Position numbers and translations under genes: made by a program. The notes beneath the pieces were generated by a model. The model saw only the letters and a program-made list of their open reading frames with translations, did not search any database and had not been told where the DNA came from. A stretch of 64,000 bases of DNA from NCBI GenBank assembly GCA_037833965.1, contig AP031352.1, positions 24,532,501 through 24,596,500 of the forward strand. Direction: 5' to 3'. This document shows positions 1-11,786 of the stretch, in pieces. Every line of letters starts with the position of its first letter. The stretch's first letter is position 1. This DNA comes from Marchantia polymorpha subsp. ruderalis. Taxonomy: Eukaryota > Streptophyta > Marchantiopsida > Marchantiales > Marchantiaceae.

Positions 1-1100
1 ACCGCCATGTTCCCGGGCCCGCGGACGTTCACCGTGGCCAGGGGCGGGTTGCCGGGGTAGAAGAACCGGCGCTCGTTGTAAATCTGCACGTAGCTGCCTT
101 CGTGGTTGGTGTCAGTGATGGGCTTGAGCAGATTCTCGCCCTGCGTGATGAGAATGTCGCCGGGCTTGGGCACGGCGTGAAACCTCTCCTGCGTGATCCA
201 GTTCTGAGTCGCTTTGACCTTGAAGTTGTGCGCTGCCTGCCCCCCGTACAACCATTTCTGGCTCACGGGATCGCACCAGCAGCAGTCCGCTTCCAAGCGG
301 AACAAACTCTGTTGTAGTGTGTATGGGGAGTCTCGTTCTTCGGGTCGGCCTCTGAATTCCGGGAAGAAGTGCCCTCGCACGTGCACCACGATGTCCGCGG
401 GTTGCAGGTCGCTGTCGATCCAGTATTCTTGCAGCTGAAATGGCTTGAAGGCCCATCCCCACGGCCGCGTTGGGTCCGCAATTTTGATCCTCCGCAGGAT
501 GATGTCGCCGTGGGATTCCTTGAATTTCGGATCCTCTTTGAAGTCTCTGGGCAGCCGGTATGCATCCGGATCGATTATGCCCCTGATTCCTTTCTGGAGG
601 ACAAACTTTGCCACCAGAAACCAATCGCCTCTCGAGTGGTAGTTGGGCCAGTAGACGTGGAGAGTGGCAAGTTTGAGATCCTTCCAACACCACTCATCTG
701 TCTGTTCCTGCGTATCCGCTGCCCTTGACAGTTCGAACATCCCTATTCGAAGAATGTAGTCGCCCGGATGAAACTGGCTCTTGTCGAATCCTTCATAGTA
801 AAGTGACACGGCTCGTTTGGCCAGCACCGGCGGCTCCTTCTCGGTCTTCTCGTTCTTCTTCACCTTCTTGACTTTCTTCACCGTCTTATCCTTCTTTTCG
901 AATTCGAGCTTTTCGCACAGGACGATATCACCAGGTAAAGGCTTAAAGTAACGATCGAAGTATGTGTCATTGTCTGTGGCTCGGGAGGGCTTGAAAGCAG
1001 GCGGTGGGGCTGCAGTAGTGGGTGGATTTAATTTGGCTGAAGTGGCACTTGCACCCGAATCTTTGCCAGCAGAGGAGTCCGAGGCCGACAGGTCAGGCAT
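1..1100 (-). CDS. Unrecognised protein, 5' part of gene (runs off the left edge)
   Basis: On the minus strand an ATG at 1100 opens a frame with no stop for 366 codons, to the window edge. An in-frame TAA lies a short way upstream, so this is the first ATG. No intron is visible. The protein starts with a Ser/Ala/Pro-rich stretch (residues 1-45) and has no clear signal peptide. A lysine-rich insert fills about residues 64-97. A short motif recurs: PGDIVL (56-61), PGDYIL (112-117), GDWFL (158-162), GDIIL (199-202), ADIVV (236-239) and PGDILI (313-318), each followed by charged residues, which suggests repeated beta-rich modules. Aromatic residues are frequent and a cluster CCWC lies near residue 273. 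Codons are GC-rich compared with the surrounding DNA. I do not recognise the family and assign no function. The coding call rests on frame length and codon character. Confidence 0.75.
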   Translation of the reverse strand, partial: MPDLSASDSSAGKDSGASATSAKLNPPTTAAPPPAFKPSRATDNDTYFDRYFKPLPGDIVLCEKLEFEKKDKTVKKVKKVKKNEKTEKEPPVLAKRAVSLYYEGFDKSQFHPGDYILRIGMFELSRAADTQEQTDEWCWKDLKLATLHVYWPNYHSRGDWFLVAKFVLQKGIRGIIDPDAYRLPRDFKEDPKFKESHGDIILRRIKIADPTRPWGWAFKPFQLQEYWIDSDLQPADIVVHVRGHFFPEFRGRPEERDSPYTLQQSLFRLEADCCWCDPVSQKWLYGGQAAHNFKVKATQNWITQERFHAVPKPGDILITQGENLLKPITDTNHEGSYVQIYNERRFFYPGNPPLATVNVRGPGNMA

Positions 1101-2355
1101 TGTCGGAATGTTGAAGCAACTACGATTTTACTCTTCTTTCGCTCTTGGGTTTAAGTCGATTTATCTGTATGTTTCGGTTGACCGATTTCACACAACTACG
1201 ACTTCTTCCGACCGCTTACCGGTAAGGAAATTCTAGTTGAAATCGTGGGCCGGGCCTTCGTGATAACAAGGTTTAAACTACGTGTCAGCGCCACGGTACA
1301 ATACGTTTGAGAACATCGATCTGTAGTTCCTCTTCAACCAGGAGGATTCATCGCACGTGATCAGATCGTTTTTCTTTTCTGCCGTGAACTCTCTCAAGAG
1401 CTTTATTCACCCATTGCCTTGGAATGCGGCGGCCTTTATCATCAACCTTGTTACTGTCAGGTATGGCTCCCATATACCCAAACTATCGTTTGACCCTTAA
1501 AAGCTCTCTTTCCATGGACTGTGAGACGAAGATTTTCGAAAAAAGGGATTTCAAAGAGGTTTGGATCTCTTAAATTTTGAGTCCAATTTCGTGAGCTCAT
1601 ATAGAGAAGCTGAAGCGTAGAGCTGGTGGAAAACGCGGTGAGTGCAGGAAATTTCTGCAAGGTGGTTAAATTGATGTGTGCCTGCACTTCTTTCAGATTT
1701 GTCGAAACCCTGTTACGACGATCATGAACGTATTTCAGTGGAGCTCTATCGACAGAGAAGAACCCCGTCGACAGGAGGGAATGATCAGGAGATTTGTTAT
1801 ATTATATGGCATTATACTTGTGAGATACTCGCGAACGATCGTAACGAGTGGCAACTAGTTTATCTTATCTGACTGGATCGAACTATATCACATAATCAGC
1901 AATTAAGATGAAGTCTGCGGCACTGCCTTACTGATATATTGTGACATCACAGTTAGAGAACTTCCTGGAATTGAACCTTCATTGTTTCTCCGCGCAACCG
2001 CGTCGTCTTGAGCATTCCAAATTTGAATTGCGCATGATACCCGATCAAACTTTCCGAGCACTCACAATCGATCTCTGAACCCTACATGTCGGTGTGGAGC
2101 TCTCGTGCCTCTGAGTACAAGTGAACCTACTAGACGGACCAACCGACGTGCCTTTTGAAAGCTCGAGAAATCTCTTCTCATTCCCATGAGAACTTCGAAA
2201 CGATAAATCGAGAGAGTCGAAACGAACGGACGTTGGACGTGGAGATTGAAGAGACCTGCAATTCAAACCAACCCAACACCTGTAGTGGGATTTCCCCGAA
2301 AACGGCAAAACTACTTTATATTTTATTATAAATTGATCTATATAAATGACAACCA
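1101..2355. other. Spacer upstream of the unrecognised gene
   Basis: This stretch should hold the promoter and 5' leader of the minus-strand gene ending at 1100 and the 5' flank of tRNA-Cys. Short open frames on both strands show no recognisable protein. I see no repeat or clear TATA element. Confidence 0.4.
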
Positions 2356-2427
2356 GGAGGTATAGCTCAGTGGTAGAGCAATCGGCTGCAGTCCGATAGG
2401 TCATCAGTTCAATCCTGGTTGCCTCCT
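2356..2427 (+). tRNA. tRNA-Cys (GCA)
   Basis: The 72-nt sequence folds as a complete cloverleaf. The acceptor stem pairs GGAGGTA with TGCCTCC (one G-U). The D-arm is GCTC-loop-GAGC. The anticodon stem ATCGG/CCGAT holds loop CTGCAGT with anticodon GCA. The T-arm has loop TTCAATC. The discriminator is T. A run of four T follows at once, as expected for a Pol III terminator. No intron. The anticodon and overall sequence match plant nuclear tRNA-Cys. Confidence 0.93.
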
Positions 2428-2587
2428 GTTTTACCTCGCCTGCGAGGTGGCATTCAGAAACCCGTGATCGCTTTTGCAGCAATCAGTAGTATTTTGTCGA
2501 GTCATATACACACTTAAAAGCCTATTAACATTCATGTATAAAGCAGTAGGACTCATTTGTAGCTGCAATAAAGGTAAGCAAACAGGT

Positions 2588-2659
2588 GGGGCATTGGGAG
2601 AATCGAACTCCCGGCCTCTCGCACCCGAAGCGAGAATCATACCACTAGACCAAATGCCC
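2588..2659 (-). tRNA. tRNA-Pro (CGG), copy 1
   Basis: The minus strand reads a 72-nt cloverleaf. Acceptor GGGCATT pairs perfectly with AATGCCC and the discriminator is C. The anticodon stem TCTCGC/GCGAGA holds loop TTCGGGT with anticodon CGG. The T-arm GGGAG/CTCCC encloses TTCGATT. No intron. It decodes CCG. The next gene at 2793-2864 has the same sequence, so the two are a recent tandem pair. Confidence 0.94.
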
Positions 2660-2792
2660 TTGGTGCCTATTTCTGCATAGTTAAATTTGAAGTCATAAAC
2701 AATATATTGTCGAGTCAAACACTTTAAAGCTTATTAGTAATTCTGTTTAAAGCAATAGGACCAATACATAGCTGTTGTAGATGAGTAAAACC

Positions 2793-2864
2793 GGGGCATT
2801 GGGAGAATCGAACTCCCGGCCTCTCGCACCCGAAGCGAGAATCATACCACTAGACCAAATGCCC
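2793..2864 (-). tRNA. tRNA-Pro (CGG), copy 2
   Basis: Same 72-nt cloverleaf as the gene at 2588-2659, with anticodon CGG, intact acceptor and T stems and discriminator C. On the minus strand a run of four T follows within a few bases, a likely Pol III terminator. Both internal promoter boxes appear intact. Confidence 0.94.
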
Positions 2865-2870
2865 TCGTTG

Positions 2871-5800
2871 CACGCAATTGAAGTAAAATTAAATATATAG
2901 ACAAATATAATGGGAGGTTCTTCACATACGCCCGAAATGAATAATATTGGCTGAGGACGAAAGTGACTGGATTGAATTCTGAAATTAGTGCTTATTGATC
3001 TATGTTTGGTTCATAATCTTCGGTCATATTCTATATTACTACATAATTTGAGTAAATCAATCAAGAGGAAACTAATAATGCCTCTAATACATGTTAGTTC
3101 TCACATCGAATTACTTTAAGATATTATCCTATATAATATTAGTGTATGATATAGAGTCAGCAAGTTTGTTTGAACCATCATTCAAACCATTGTAGATCAG
3201 AAATATTTTATCTACTATAATCGCAAAATCATCGTAATAAATATGGTAGGAAAAATTGTTGCATAGATATTCAAGAAGAAAAATACAATTAGATAAATAA
3301 TAATAAATTTTAATTTAAAAATATATGAGTAGATTCAAGTATGGTTTCAAATTTAGATAATTGAAGAAAATAAAACTTTATGTTTACAGTTAGTGAAGCG
3401 ACAGATGTAGCACAAAAAAACGTAAATGGCATACATTTCTTAAAGAACTTTGCAATATTTTACTTTGGAAATCAAAAAGAAATATTTTTTTCTTTGTAAT
3501 TAACAAATTCTAAGAACTCTCATAGTTAATTAATTATGTTTGAAAATGTATAATGAATATTGAATCAAAATTTTTTTATAAGAAGATGACTTTAAATCTG
3601 TAAATAAAAAACTGAAATACAATATAGTCGAATGTTATCCCTTTGCTTATCATAACTTTGATACATAACTGAATGATACTCAATGTAAGAGTAATTTCTT
3701 TTATGATTTAAAAAGAGGATTTTCATACTTAAATGAAACATAAAATCGGAACCTTTGGAGTAATCCAAAGCTTCCAAGATATAAATTTCACTTTTGACGG
3801 CTTTCTTTTATTTACAGGTCATCATAAAATTGTTGTCATACATATGAAATTCACAATCATTATGAATTACATCATTAGAGGATCAATCAGATGTTGAACA
3901 TCACAATGAAAATACATGTTATTGACATGTAATTTCAGCCAATACATTAGAATCATAATCTAACGTGGGGTTTTTTTAAAATCCACCAACAGGCAATCAA
4001 ACACAATGTACATACACCTTGCACGAATTTTGATTAGAATTTTCATAACTTGAAATGAATACATTGAAGATCAACGAAAGAGATGAAACACATATGGAGC
4101 GTTAAATGTACATCTAAGATAGATCATGTATAGATCATGTTTGTATCATAAGCATTATCAATATGAGAGTTAAAGAATCTCAACTAGCAAGAAGTAATTT
4201 TTCTACTAGATGTGTCATTTACTTAAAATAGGTATGAAATGACTTCAATAAAAGTGAAAGGAAAATCAAAACAAGATTGACTACAAGGGTGATGAAACAC
4301 AAATCGAGGCTGCAAATTTGGCTTTTAAAAAAAGAAATTTAATTGAAATTGAAAATTGAAATTAATTCGATTTTCTATTAGTTTAAAATTTTCTTTGAAA
4401 TATAGTTTTATTTACAATGTTAACTACAATTAATTTTGAAATCATATTTATAATGAAATTTTAAATTTTATTATATGTGTATAATTATATGTCATTACTT
4501 CATGCAAAGTAACAATTTTCAAATTTTTCTTCAGAAATATCAATTAATGCAAAATCATATTTGAAAATAAACTTCAAATATAATAAATTTTATGTGATGA
4601 ACCAAGAATATTTATTCGTAACTTTCAAAAATTGAAAGCCCAGAAATTTCTGATGATATATATAATTTTTTTTCCATTGAAAATCCATTCATAAAATATA
4701 AGTGACCAAATTTTTTGAAGAAAATGCAAAAACTGAAATTTTCAATCGAAAGTTTGAAAGGTTCATTGATCAAGGCATAACTTTTATTTCAGTTCAGTAT
4801 GCAAGTAAACCTTGAAAAACTGGAAAAAAGCGATTATTTCAGTTTTGTTCAATGGAGGGGGATGAAAAGATGAAAAATTAAGATCAAAATCAAATACCAA
4901 TTGAATATTCTCATATAATGAATGCTTCAGATATGTGAACTATTCGCATGCTTTGACTTTTTAGACAAAGTTTTGAAGTTTAACAAGTAAACTAAGATGA
5001 ATCTCTAAAAGAAATCTAGGGTGTTTTTTTTTTGAATTGCCAAGATGTAAGCAAAATAAAATTCATATGCATGTTTTTCATTACTAAATTTTTTTTAAAA
5101 AAGTGGCAAGAACTGCAAAAAAGATATGTATTACTATTTCAAGTTTTTATGCTAATAAAATGGTTATTAAAACAATTAATATAAGTTACTGTGTTTGATT
5201 GTGATTGAATTTACATAATTAAAGAGTTTATTGCAGATAATAGTGAGTGAAGATGTCTAACAAACCATTTATATTACATTGAATATTGATAAACATATAT
5301 CTTCATTGCATAGAAAATGTATATAAAGTGTATTCATACAAATTTACATCAAATTCTAGTGTATAATGATCATGTAAATATAAATCATTGTATCCATTGA
5401 TTCAAAATATACCTTTCATACAAGAATGATTGCTTTCAAATCTTAGACAAGAATCTTTAATTTTTTTTCCATTATTCTAGCTTGTAAATTGTATATCTCT
5501 CAACATAATTAATACGTCACATTTATAATATTCAATCTTCATGAGTTTTTGTAAATCTTCCAATTTTATGATGTTGATACAAAAATATATAAAAATATAA
5601 GAATTCCTATTTTTATACATCTATGAGCTTTTTTGTGCTTATGTTGTAACATATTCATATCGGACTGTGACCTTAAAATTGAAAATGTACACAATCAAAA
5701 GAGAATTGAATTCTTGAAATATTTCTTAAAACTTAGATATTTTTTCTAATGACGTAATCTACTGGGGAAAAAAATCGAATGAAATACTTATTGCATGTGA

Positions 5801-6313
5801 CTTTTAAGAAAATATACCAAGCTAAGCTGGAGGTAAAAAGATTGTGATTTGAGTATTATGTTGTTTCTCATCTACTGCTCAAGAAAACAAATCTGACATT
5901 ACATATGATCATGATAAGAAATAGCATAGAACTACTATTGAGTGATCGACTTTTAAATTACTATTCAATAGGAGGATGCACCTCTATGATATGAGCTTTA
6001 GATTGGCACTTTACAATTGTACATGCCAAGTATTTCTTGTTACTATGGTGAAGTTTTGCCTAAGTTTTGGTTCATTTACATCAATTTTCATTAGTAAACT
6101 CTAATCGTAATACTAGTCATTTGCATATCACTTGTGCATCTGGAGTAAAGAATATAGCTCTCAATTATGCAATGATGTATGTGATGAGAAAATATTTAGA
6201 CCTCAGTTCAGATCTATACTTAGCTCAATAATAACATAATATATATGTACATGTACAGATTTTTACACTTATACAAGTACAAAAGGGTTTACCAACCATG
6301 ATCTTGAACGATC
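2871..6313. other. AT-rich desert, no gene seen
   Basis: About 3.4 kb of very AT-rich sequence with dense stops in all frames. It has many homopolymer A and T runs and no frame, tRNA fold or transposon terminus that I can recognise. It probably represents old, decayed repeat DNA. Confidence 0.6.
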
Positions 6314-6475
6314 ATTCTATGTACATAATCTATGTAGAAGATTCAGATTCTTATCCTCAGGATAAGAATCTCTACTCGAGTGTAGGGGCATGCAAAATCA
6401 TCATTTTTTCTTTAGACAGCCTAGGGGGTTACATGATTTTTATGCAATCTTCTACATAAATTATGTACATAGAAT
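6314..6475. repeat. Inverted-repeat element, 162 bp
   Basis: Two 30-bp arms (6314-6343 and 6446-6475) are inverted repeats with one mismatch; the outer end is ATTCTATGTACATAAT. Just inside the left arm is a smaller hairpin, GATTCTTATCC-TCAG-GATAAGAATC. Size and structure fit a small MITE or foldback sequence. I could not define a target-site duplication. Confidence 0.6.
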
Positions 6476-7685
6476 TATTGTTGTTGAGAATTTGCGCTAG
6501 AGCTCCACATACATATCAGTGAAAAAAGATACCTTTTCTTGATGAATACCTCCAAGAACATGTTAAAGTATAATTTCCTTTGACATGTTGTATAGTCACA
6601 TGTATCGTCCAGTGGGCAGACGACTGATTCAAAAAGCCAAGCAAAGTCGCCCAAATCTGATGTTTTAACCTTCCCCAGTCGTTCCTTTCGCAACCATTGC
6701 GGCTTCCGGCTTACGTGGAGTTGACTATCATCCTCAAAAACGACGATTCGAAGTAGTATATTGATTTCTGAGTATTCACCTAATATCAGTAGATCTTCGT
6801 AGCAAACCCCTAATGTGGCTGAACGATATGCGAGAGGGCCGAAGGCGCGAAGAGCAGAAACAATTATTTTATGGGTTTGAAGTGTCCTTCGGACCCGAGG
6901 GGAGATTTATTTTGTCCGAGAAAACAATGGAAGGAAAGTTCAACGGCCGGGTCTTCATGTTGAACGTTTCGGCCCTTTTTTCATACAGAAACTCTTCGGA
7001 CCCATTGGGTCCGAAGAGCGAGCACTTCTTTGTCTTTTTAGCGCATTCGAGACGACAGAATCTTGAACCTGTTTTAAAGAGAGATAGTTACAAGCTTAAT
7101 GGCGGAGCGGAGGGCGAAAAAATGAAATGAAATGGAAATGTTTCAGAAATGGAAGATAAATCCATTAATTAACTAGTTGGACAAAAAAATAATCCTTAAG
7201 AATATAGAACATAAAAGGATCATTTTAAATGATTTTTTTTTTCTTTTGATTCTCCTAGACGTTTTGAACATTTTCAATATAGAAAACATGGAAGTAGATA
7301 GCAACTGTTTAGAAAAAGTTAACTAACGTTAGCTTTAAAAATGTTAAATAGAAGTCTTCTTCGTGATTAACCGTGTGAATGCGGTGACGCACACCTTGAC
7401 ACGCTGTCAACCTCTCAGCCTGCTGTTGGTAAATTTCGGCAAAAGCAGAATGTGAACTTTCTGCCTGCAGACATGGCAGAGCCTCGTTAAAGCTCTGCAC
7501 CACCACCTTACCTTTTCATTGCTATGAAAAGGTAACGAGGTGGTGCGCTCCATACGTTGGTTATAGAAGGTATTTGCCATTGAGATGCTGTTGGGGATAG
7601 CCAAGTGCTGCCCGTTTGGTTACCTTCTTGATGAAGTCTTCGTCTTTTTCCTATAATTCTAGATTTGTCCACTTTTGTTCGAGAA
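6476..7685. other. Spacer with palindromes, upstream of UGT
   Basis: No convincing gene. An open frame at 6813-7130 looks like chance. The segment holds a perfect 13-bp-arm palindrome centred on GGACCCATTGGGTCC (6992-7018), a GGCCGAAGGC site (6837-6846) like those in the repeat elements further right, and a hairpin of about 22-bp arms at 7497-7546 (GCACCACC...GGTGGTGC). Confidence 0.45.
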
Positions 7686-7694
7686 TATAAAAAG
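7686..7694 (+). promoter_or_regulatory. Possible TATA box for the UGT gene
   Basis: TATAAAAAG lies about 590 bp upstream of the chosen UGT start. If used, the transcript would have a long 5' leader, perhaps with an intron. The assignment rests on motif and orientation only. Confidence 0.3.
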
Positions 7695-8278
7695 TATCAC
7701 CGTTCACAGTACCAGACGAGGAAGCGTCAAGATAATTTTCCTAGACGATGGTTCTGCTAATTTATCGATCTGATTCGAAGATGGGAATGCTGATAAGATC
7801 ATTGCACGTACCGACAACTTTCTTATCTATCACGTGTATTATTGTTCTCTACCAATCAGATTGCGAATCCCTTCTGGCAGCCATGTAAGGGCCTCGATTC
7901 CTCTGAAGCCTCAGACCCTACGATAGTCAATGTATGGGAGGCTCACACGTGTCCTTCATCTCTGGGCCCCCGCCAAGTACAAGGCCAATGCTTTCTTTCC
8001 GGTTGATCTGTTGTTGGGGGCAAAAGCATCCGAAGTTCTGGGATGAAAACAGAAAGAGCGAAGCCTGGACAGTACTGTTTCATTTTGTGTTCAGACTGCC
8101 ATGGACCTTCAAGGTCGGAACTACATCGACAGCAACTGTCGGAGCAGAACGACCGTATATTTTGAAAACCACCTCCGACAAGCAGTGTGCAGAATTTGAG
8201 CCTAGGCCTGCAGATACAGAGAGGAGAGCGCAGTTCAAAGTCGAGACGAGAGCTTCTCTTTGCTTCAAAGGAGCGTCA

Positions 8279-10519
8279 ATGAATGCAACACCGAAGCCTC
8301 GTGTCTGGATCGTGACTGTACCATTCTTCAGTCATACTGTGGGCGCTACACAATTGGCCGAACAAATTGGCAGGCATGGGCTGGCTGTCACTTTGTTCGC
8401 GCCCGACGCTTACATAGAGCGATTACTCACTTCTCACACTCGGAGGCAGATCGAAAACTGGAAGGTCCAAGGTCTGGACATCCATCTCAAAATTTTGCCA
8501 ATACAACCAGCTGTGATGGCTGGTGGTGTTGGTGGACCACATAGATTTGTAGCCCCGATTCAGCAGACAGAGGACATTTTTGAGGAGATTCTGAAATCTG
8601 AACTGGAAGGGGAGTTCAGACCTACTTGCATTGTTTCAGACCTGTCAGTGCCTGGAGTAAGGGTGAGTGAATATGAGGACCTGAGTCAACATAAGCATGT
8701 TTGTGTATCGATTATTGGACCGGAAACAGTGGGACGACAGTTCAGAATAACCGTGGTAATGGCCTACTCGGGAAAAAATCTGCGGCTAGTTTAATTGCAC
8801 TCTTCCGTAGGATTCTAATTCTGTAGGCTGTTATGTGGGTGGCAATGGCCTGCAGAAGGTGGCTACTCGATTCAACGTTCCATCGTTACCCCTCATTACA
8901 GTCTCTGCGTCTTATACAGCAGCCAACCTTTACATCAATCAGCTCGTGTCGAAGGGGATTTTGAGCTTACCGGATTCCATCTCGGATAAAAGATGTGAGG
9001 AAGAACTCGTCAGCGTTCCCGGTCTGCCACTTATAAGGATGTGTGACCTAAGCGGGGTGAACTTCAAGGAATACCCTTTGTATGACCTCGGTCGCCGGAG
9101 TTTGGAATCTCTGCTGAACTCTGATATGATTATTTTCAGCGGTTTCCGAGAGTTGGATCCCAGAGGATTCCGTGCATTGGAGAAAGTTTTGCAGATTTGT
9201 TCTGACAAGAACCGCATAAAGGTTTTGCTCCGTCCCTGCGAACAAAAATCCGAACGAGACTGTATCAACGAATTTCTGAGCTGGATAACGATTCTTAGGA
9301 TGCTTACAGTAGAATCTGATTCTTTTGCAACGGATAGTTCAAACTCTTGCAGATCTGTTGTGGAAGATAATTTACGTGAGATTCGTTTCAGCTGTTTGTG
9401 TAACATCTGATTGTCTGAGAGCAGATGCCGCTCGTCTGGACCATTGGACCGACGTACCTAAACCTTTCTCGCCTGAGGAGATCAGATGTTAATGTTGCGG
9501 AAACTGGAGATGAGGAATTGCATCCCTGCATCGAGTTCCTCAACTCGCAAGCTCCAGCTTCTGTTTTATATGTTGCGTTTGGAACCGATGTCAACCACTC
9601 CGAAAAGCAAATGAGGGAACTGGCTTACGGACTGGAGAGTAGCCAGCAGCCGTTCTTGTGTGTCCTGCATCCTCCCATGAGATCTTCGGAATCAGACGAG
9701 CAGCAACGAGATATATTTTCGATTTTACCAGCGGATTGTCTATCACGTATCGGAAGCAGAGGTTTGTTCGTGTCATGGTCACCTCAAGGCGACGTTCTCT
9801 CCCATCCATCAACAGGAGGTTTTCTTTCTCATTGTGGCCACAATTCCATGTTGGAAAGCATGAGCATGGGAGTGCCCATGCTGGCGTGGCCTTGTAAAGG
9901 TGACCAATTCGCGAACTGCAGGTGTGCCTCGTCCCTCCATATACTCCCCAATAGAAAATCTCACCACACAGTGTTCGGGATTCAACACACATTCCTTTAC
10001 ATCACTAGTTAGTTACCAAAAATGTAGCATAGCAATAAATACCATAGACTATTCTAGACTGGTATCGCTAACTCCTGTATAGGTTTCGAGGGATTCTCTC
10101 CGGCGCTCATCTTTCTATAAAGTCTTCGTCGACTCGTTATTCCACCGGTGAAGCTGTTGGTGTGGTCCCCTCTGTCGGCAGTCACTTCTCTTTCCACTGT
10201 AATCTGATTGATTGTTGAGGTGTCCTTTGTCTGATGAATCTGAATGTTGTTTTACAGGTTCTTAGTGGACGAGGCGCATCTTGCAATTGAAGTCTGCCCG
10301 AATTTGCTTGCTGGCGGATTCGTGGGCAGAGAGGATGTGGAGAAGGCTGTGAAAAGCTTGTTTCACGGCGAGGAAGGTACTGCTGTGAGAGAGAATGCTC
10401 GCCGGATGAAGCTACTGGCTGAGGAAAGCGTGGGCGAACATGGCTCCTCAAACAACAATTTCCGGGACTTTCTTGCTCATGTTGAAGCTGCTATTGATCT
10501 ACATCTTGAGACACCCTGA
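8279..10519 (+). CDS. Family 1 UDP-glycosyltransferase (UGT), four exons
   Basis: Exons 8279-8662, 8811-9221, 9425-9921 and 10258-10519 join in frame to 517 codons plus stop; all introns are GT-AG. The family transfers a sugar from a UDP-sugar to small acceptors such as flavonoids, in the cytosol. The N-terminal PFFSHTVGATQLA carries the catalytic His at residue 19, and Asp121 (in CIVSD) fits the charge-relay partner. The PSPG donor-binding box occupies residues 383-426, exactly 44 residues, from WSPQGDVLSHP to GDQ. Its last residue is Gln, which usually goes with UDP-glucose. Position 22, normally Trp, is His (HCGHNS), which is unusual. The start was chosen by family length; the same frame stays open upstream to 7934. 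The donor of intron 2 (AAG|GTTTTG) is weak. The acceptor cannot be told from sequence. Confidence 0.88.
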
Positions 10520-11786
10520 TCACCTTGAATGGCGGCGTCTACCTCCATAGAGCCTTCTACTGAGAAGCAGAGCAGGCACCGTGGCTAATTGCAGGGCGGA
10601 CAAGTTGGAAATGAGCTCTAACATGAGGAAGAAGTCTTCAGTAGCGCACGGTGTGCATCGCAGTACGTAAGTTCACACTCGCCCACAGATGCAGTGTAGA
10701 TATGTGTATAAAATTTCCCCAGAGAGACTTATACTCATGGTTCATAAGACTGTCATGGATCCACTGTGTTTCCATGACCATGGCGCGGAGACAGCAATTT
10801 CTTTGAATGCAAATCTTCCAGCTCACTGTCACCGCGCTGCAAGACAGCGAAAGTGATGTGACCCCGTCGTTAGCTTCTTGCAACTTTAGAAAGAATAAAT
10901 CATAATGCCAGAGAAATGCAAATATATGGAAGAATGTTCCATTTGGATTGAAATTGGAGGTCGCACATTATGTGATGAAGAAATTTCGGTAGCAACGAAT
11001 TCAAAGGATAGTCGATGGCATGATAGCACGGTGTCTTCCATTTGACCTGAGGTTCGCGCCGAAAGGCATCGGACCCCACTACGTCTGCACTTCAGTCCTG
11101 TAGGACTATGATTTGTAATGGCTATCGTCAACTCTGTGCGCTGATTTCCAGATCGACAGGAGTCGCAGTAATCGATAAAAGCACTTCCCTACATGAATCC
11201 TCACTTCTGCCTTACATCAAGCACTTGTTCACGAGTACTTTCTACAAACTAATGGCGGGTGAAAACTGTCAGAGTTTCAAGGTGGAGTGAGACTTTAGTA
11301 GTCAATCTGAGGCAGCATCTGATTGAATGATGGAAGCAGTGGTCAAGTAAATGTGCTTAGAATGTACCGCATAAAAAATGGAAATCATAAAGTTGAATGA
11401 CTCGTGAAGTAGACCGTTTTTTCCGTATAGGGTTGATATTGACGAAAATGACTCTCGTGTAGAACGACCAAATAGCAAACTTGGAAGAATCATCAGATTG
11501 CATACCGGGGAGGAACTCAGATGTGGGTTTGAAGCTTCGAGCCGGAAGTAGGAGGATTGTGGCACATGAAGTTCTACTTTTCAACCTGAAAGCTCCAAAT
11601 GAGGATCAAAGCCAAAATAGAATAGCTCCAAAATACATCTTTAATAATGGAATTCATTCAGCTCGGAATTCTAGTGTAGGTCACAAAACGGAAGGCGCAA
11701 CAAAATCAGTACACTCTATTCATAGAGCCATTTCAACAACTTGGAACACCTTTCTAATAAAAAATAAGTTAAAGCTCCACTCATGA
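10520..11786. other. Spacer after the UGT gene
   Basis: Contains the UGT 3' untranslated region near its start. The remaining sequence has only short, unrecognised frames on both strands. I see no repeat boundary until the target duplication at 11787. Confidence 0.45.

Larger units (their letters stand above)
2493..2870. repeat. Tandem duplication carrying tRNA-Pro
   Basis: About 205-215 bp, consisting of one tRNA-Pro gene and its upstream and downstream flanks, is present twice in direct orientation. The tRNA bodies are identical, while the flanks (both contain TTGTCGAGTCA and an AAAGC...TATTA stretch) have diverged visibly. This indicates a tandem duplication followed by selection on, or homogenisation of, the tRNA sequence. 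Confidence 0.75.

Noticed and set aside
112-693. 193-codon minus-strand frame at the left edge
   Set aside because: It lies out of frame inside the longer open frame from 1100 to the window edge, which has better codon character and no stop; the shorter frame is its shadow.
6813-7130. 105-codon plus-strand frame
   Set aside because: It spans a palindrome-rich stretch, shows no domain, and has no homologue that I can recall.
7934-8278. 115-codon in-frame extension upstream of the UGT start
   Set aside because: UGTs of this family normally begin about 10-20 residues before the catalytic His. The extension has no family features and is probably untranslated leader, though it cannot be excluded.
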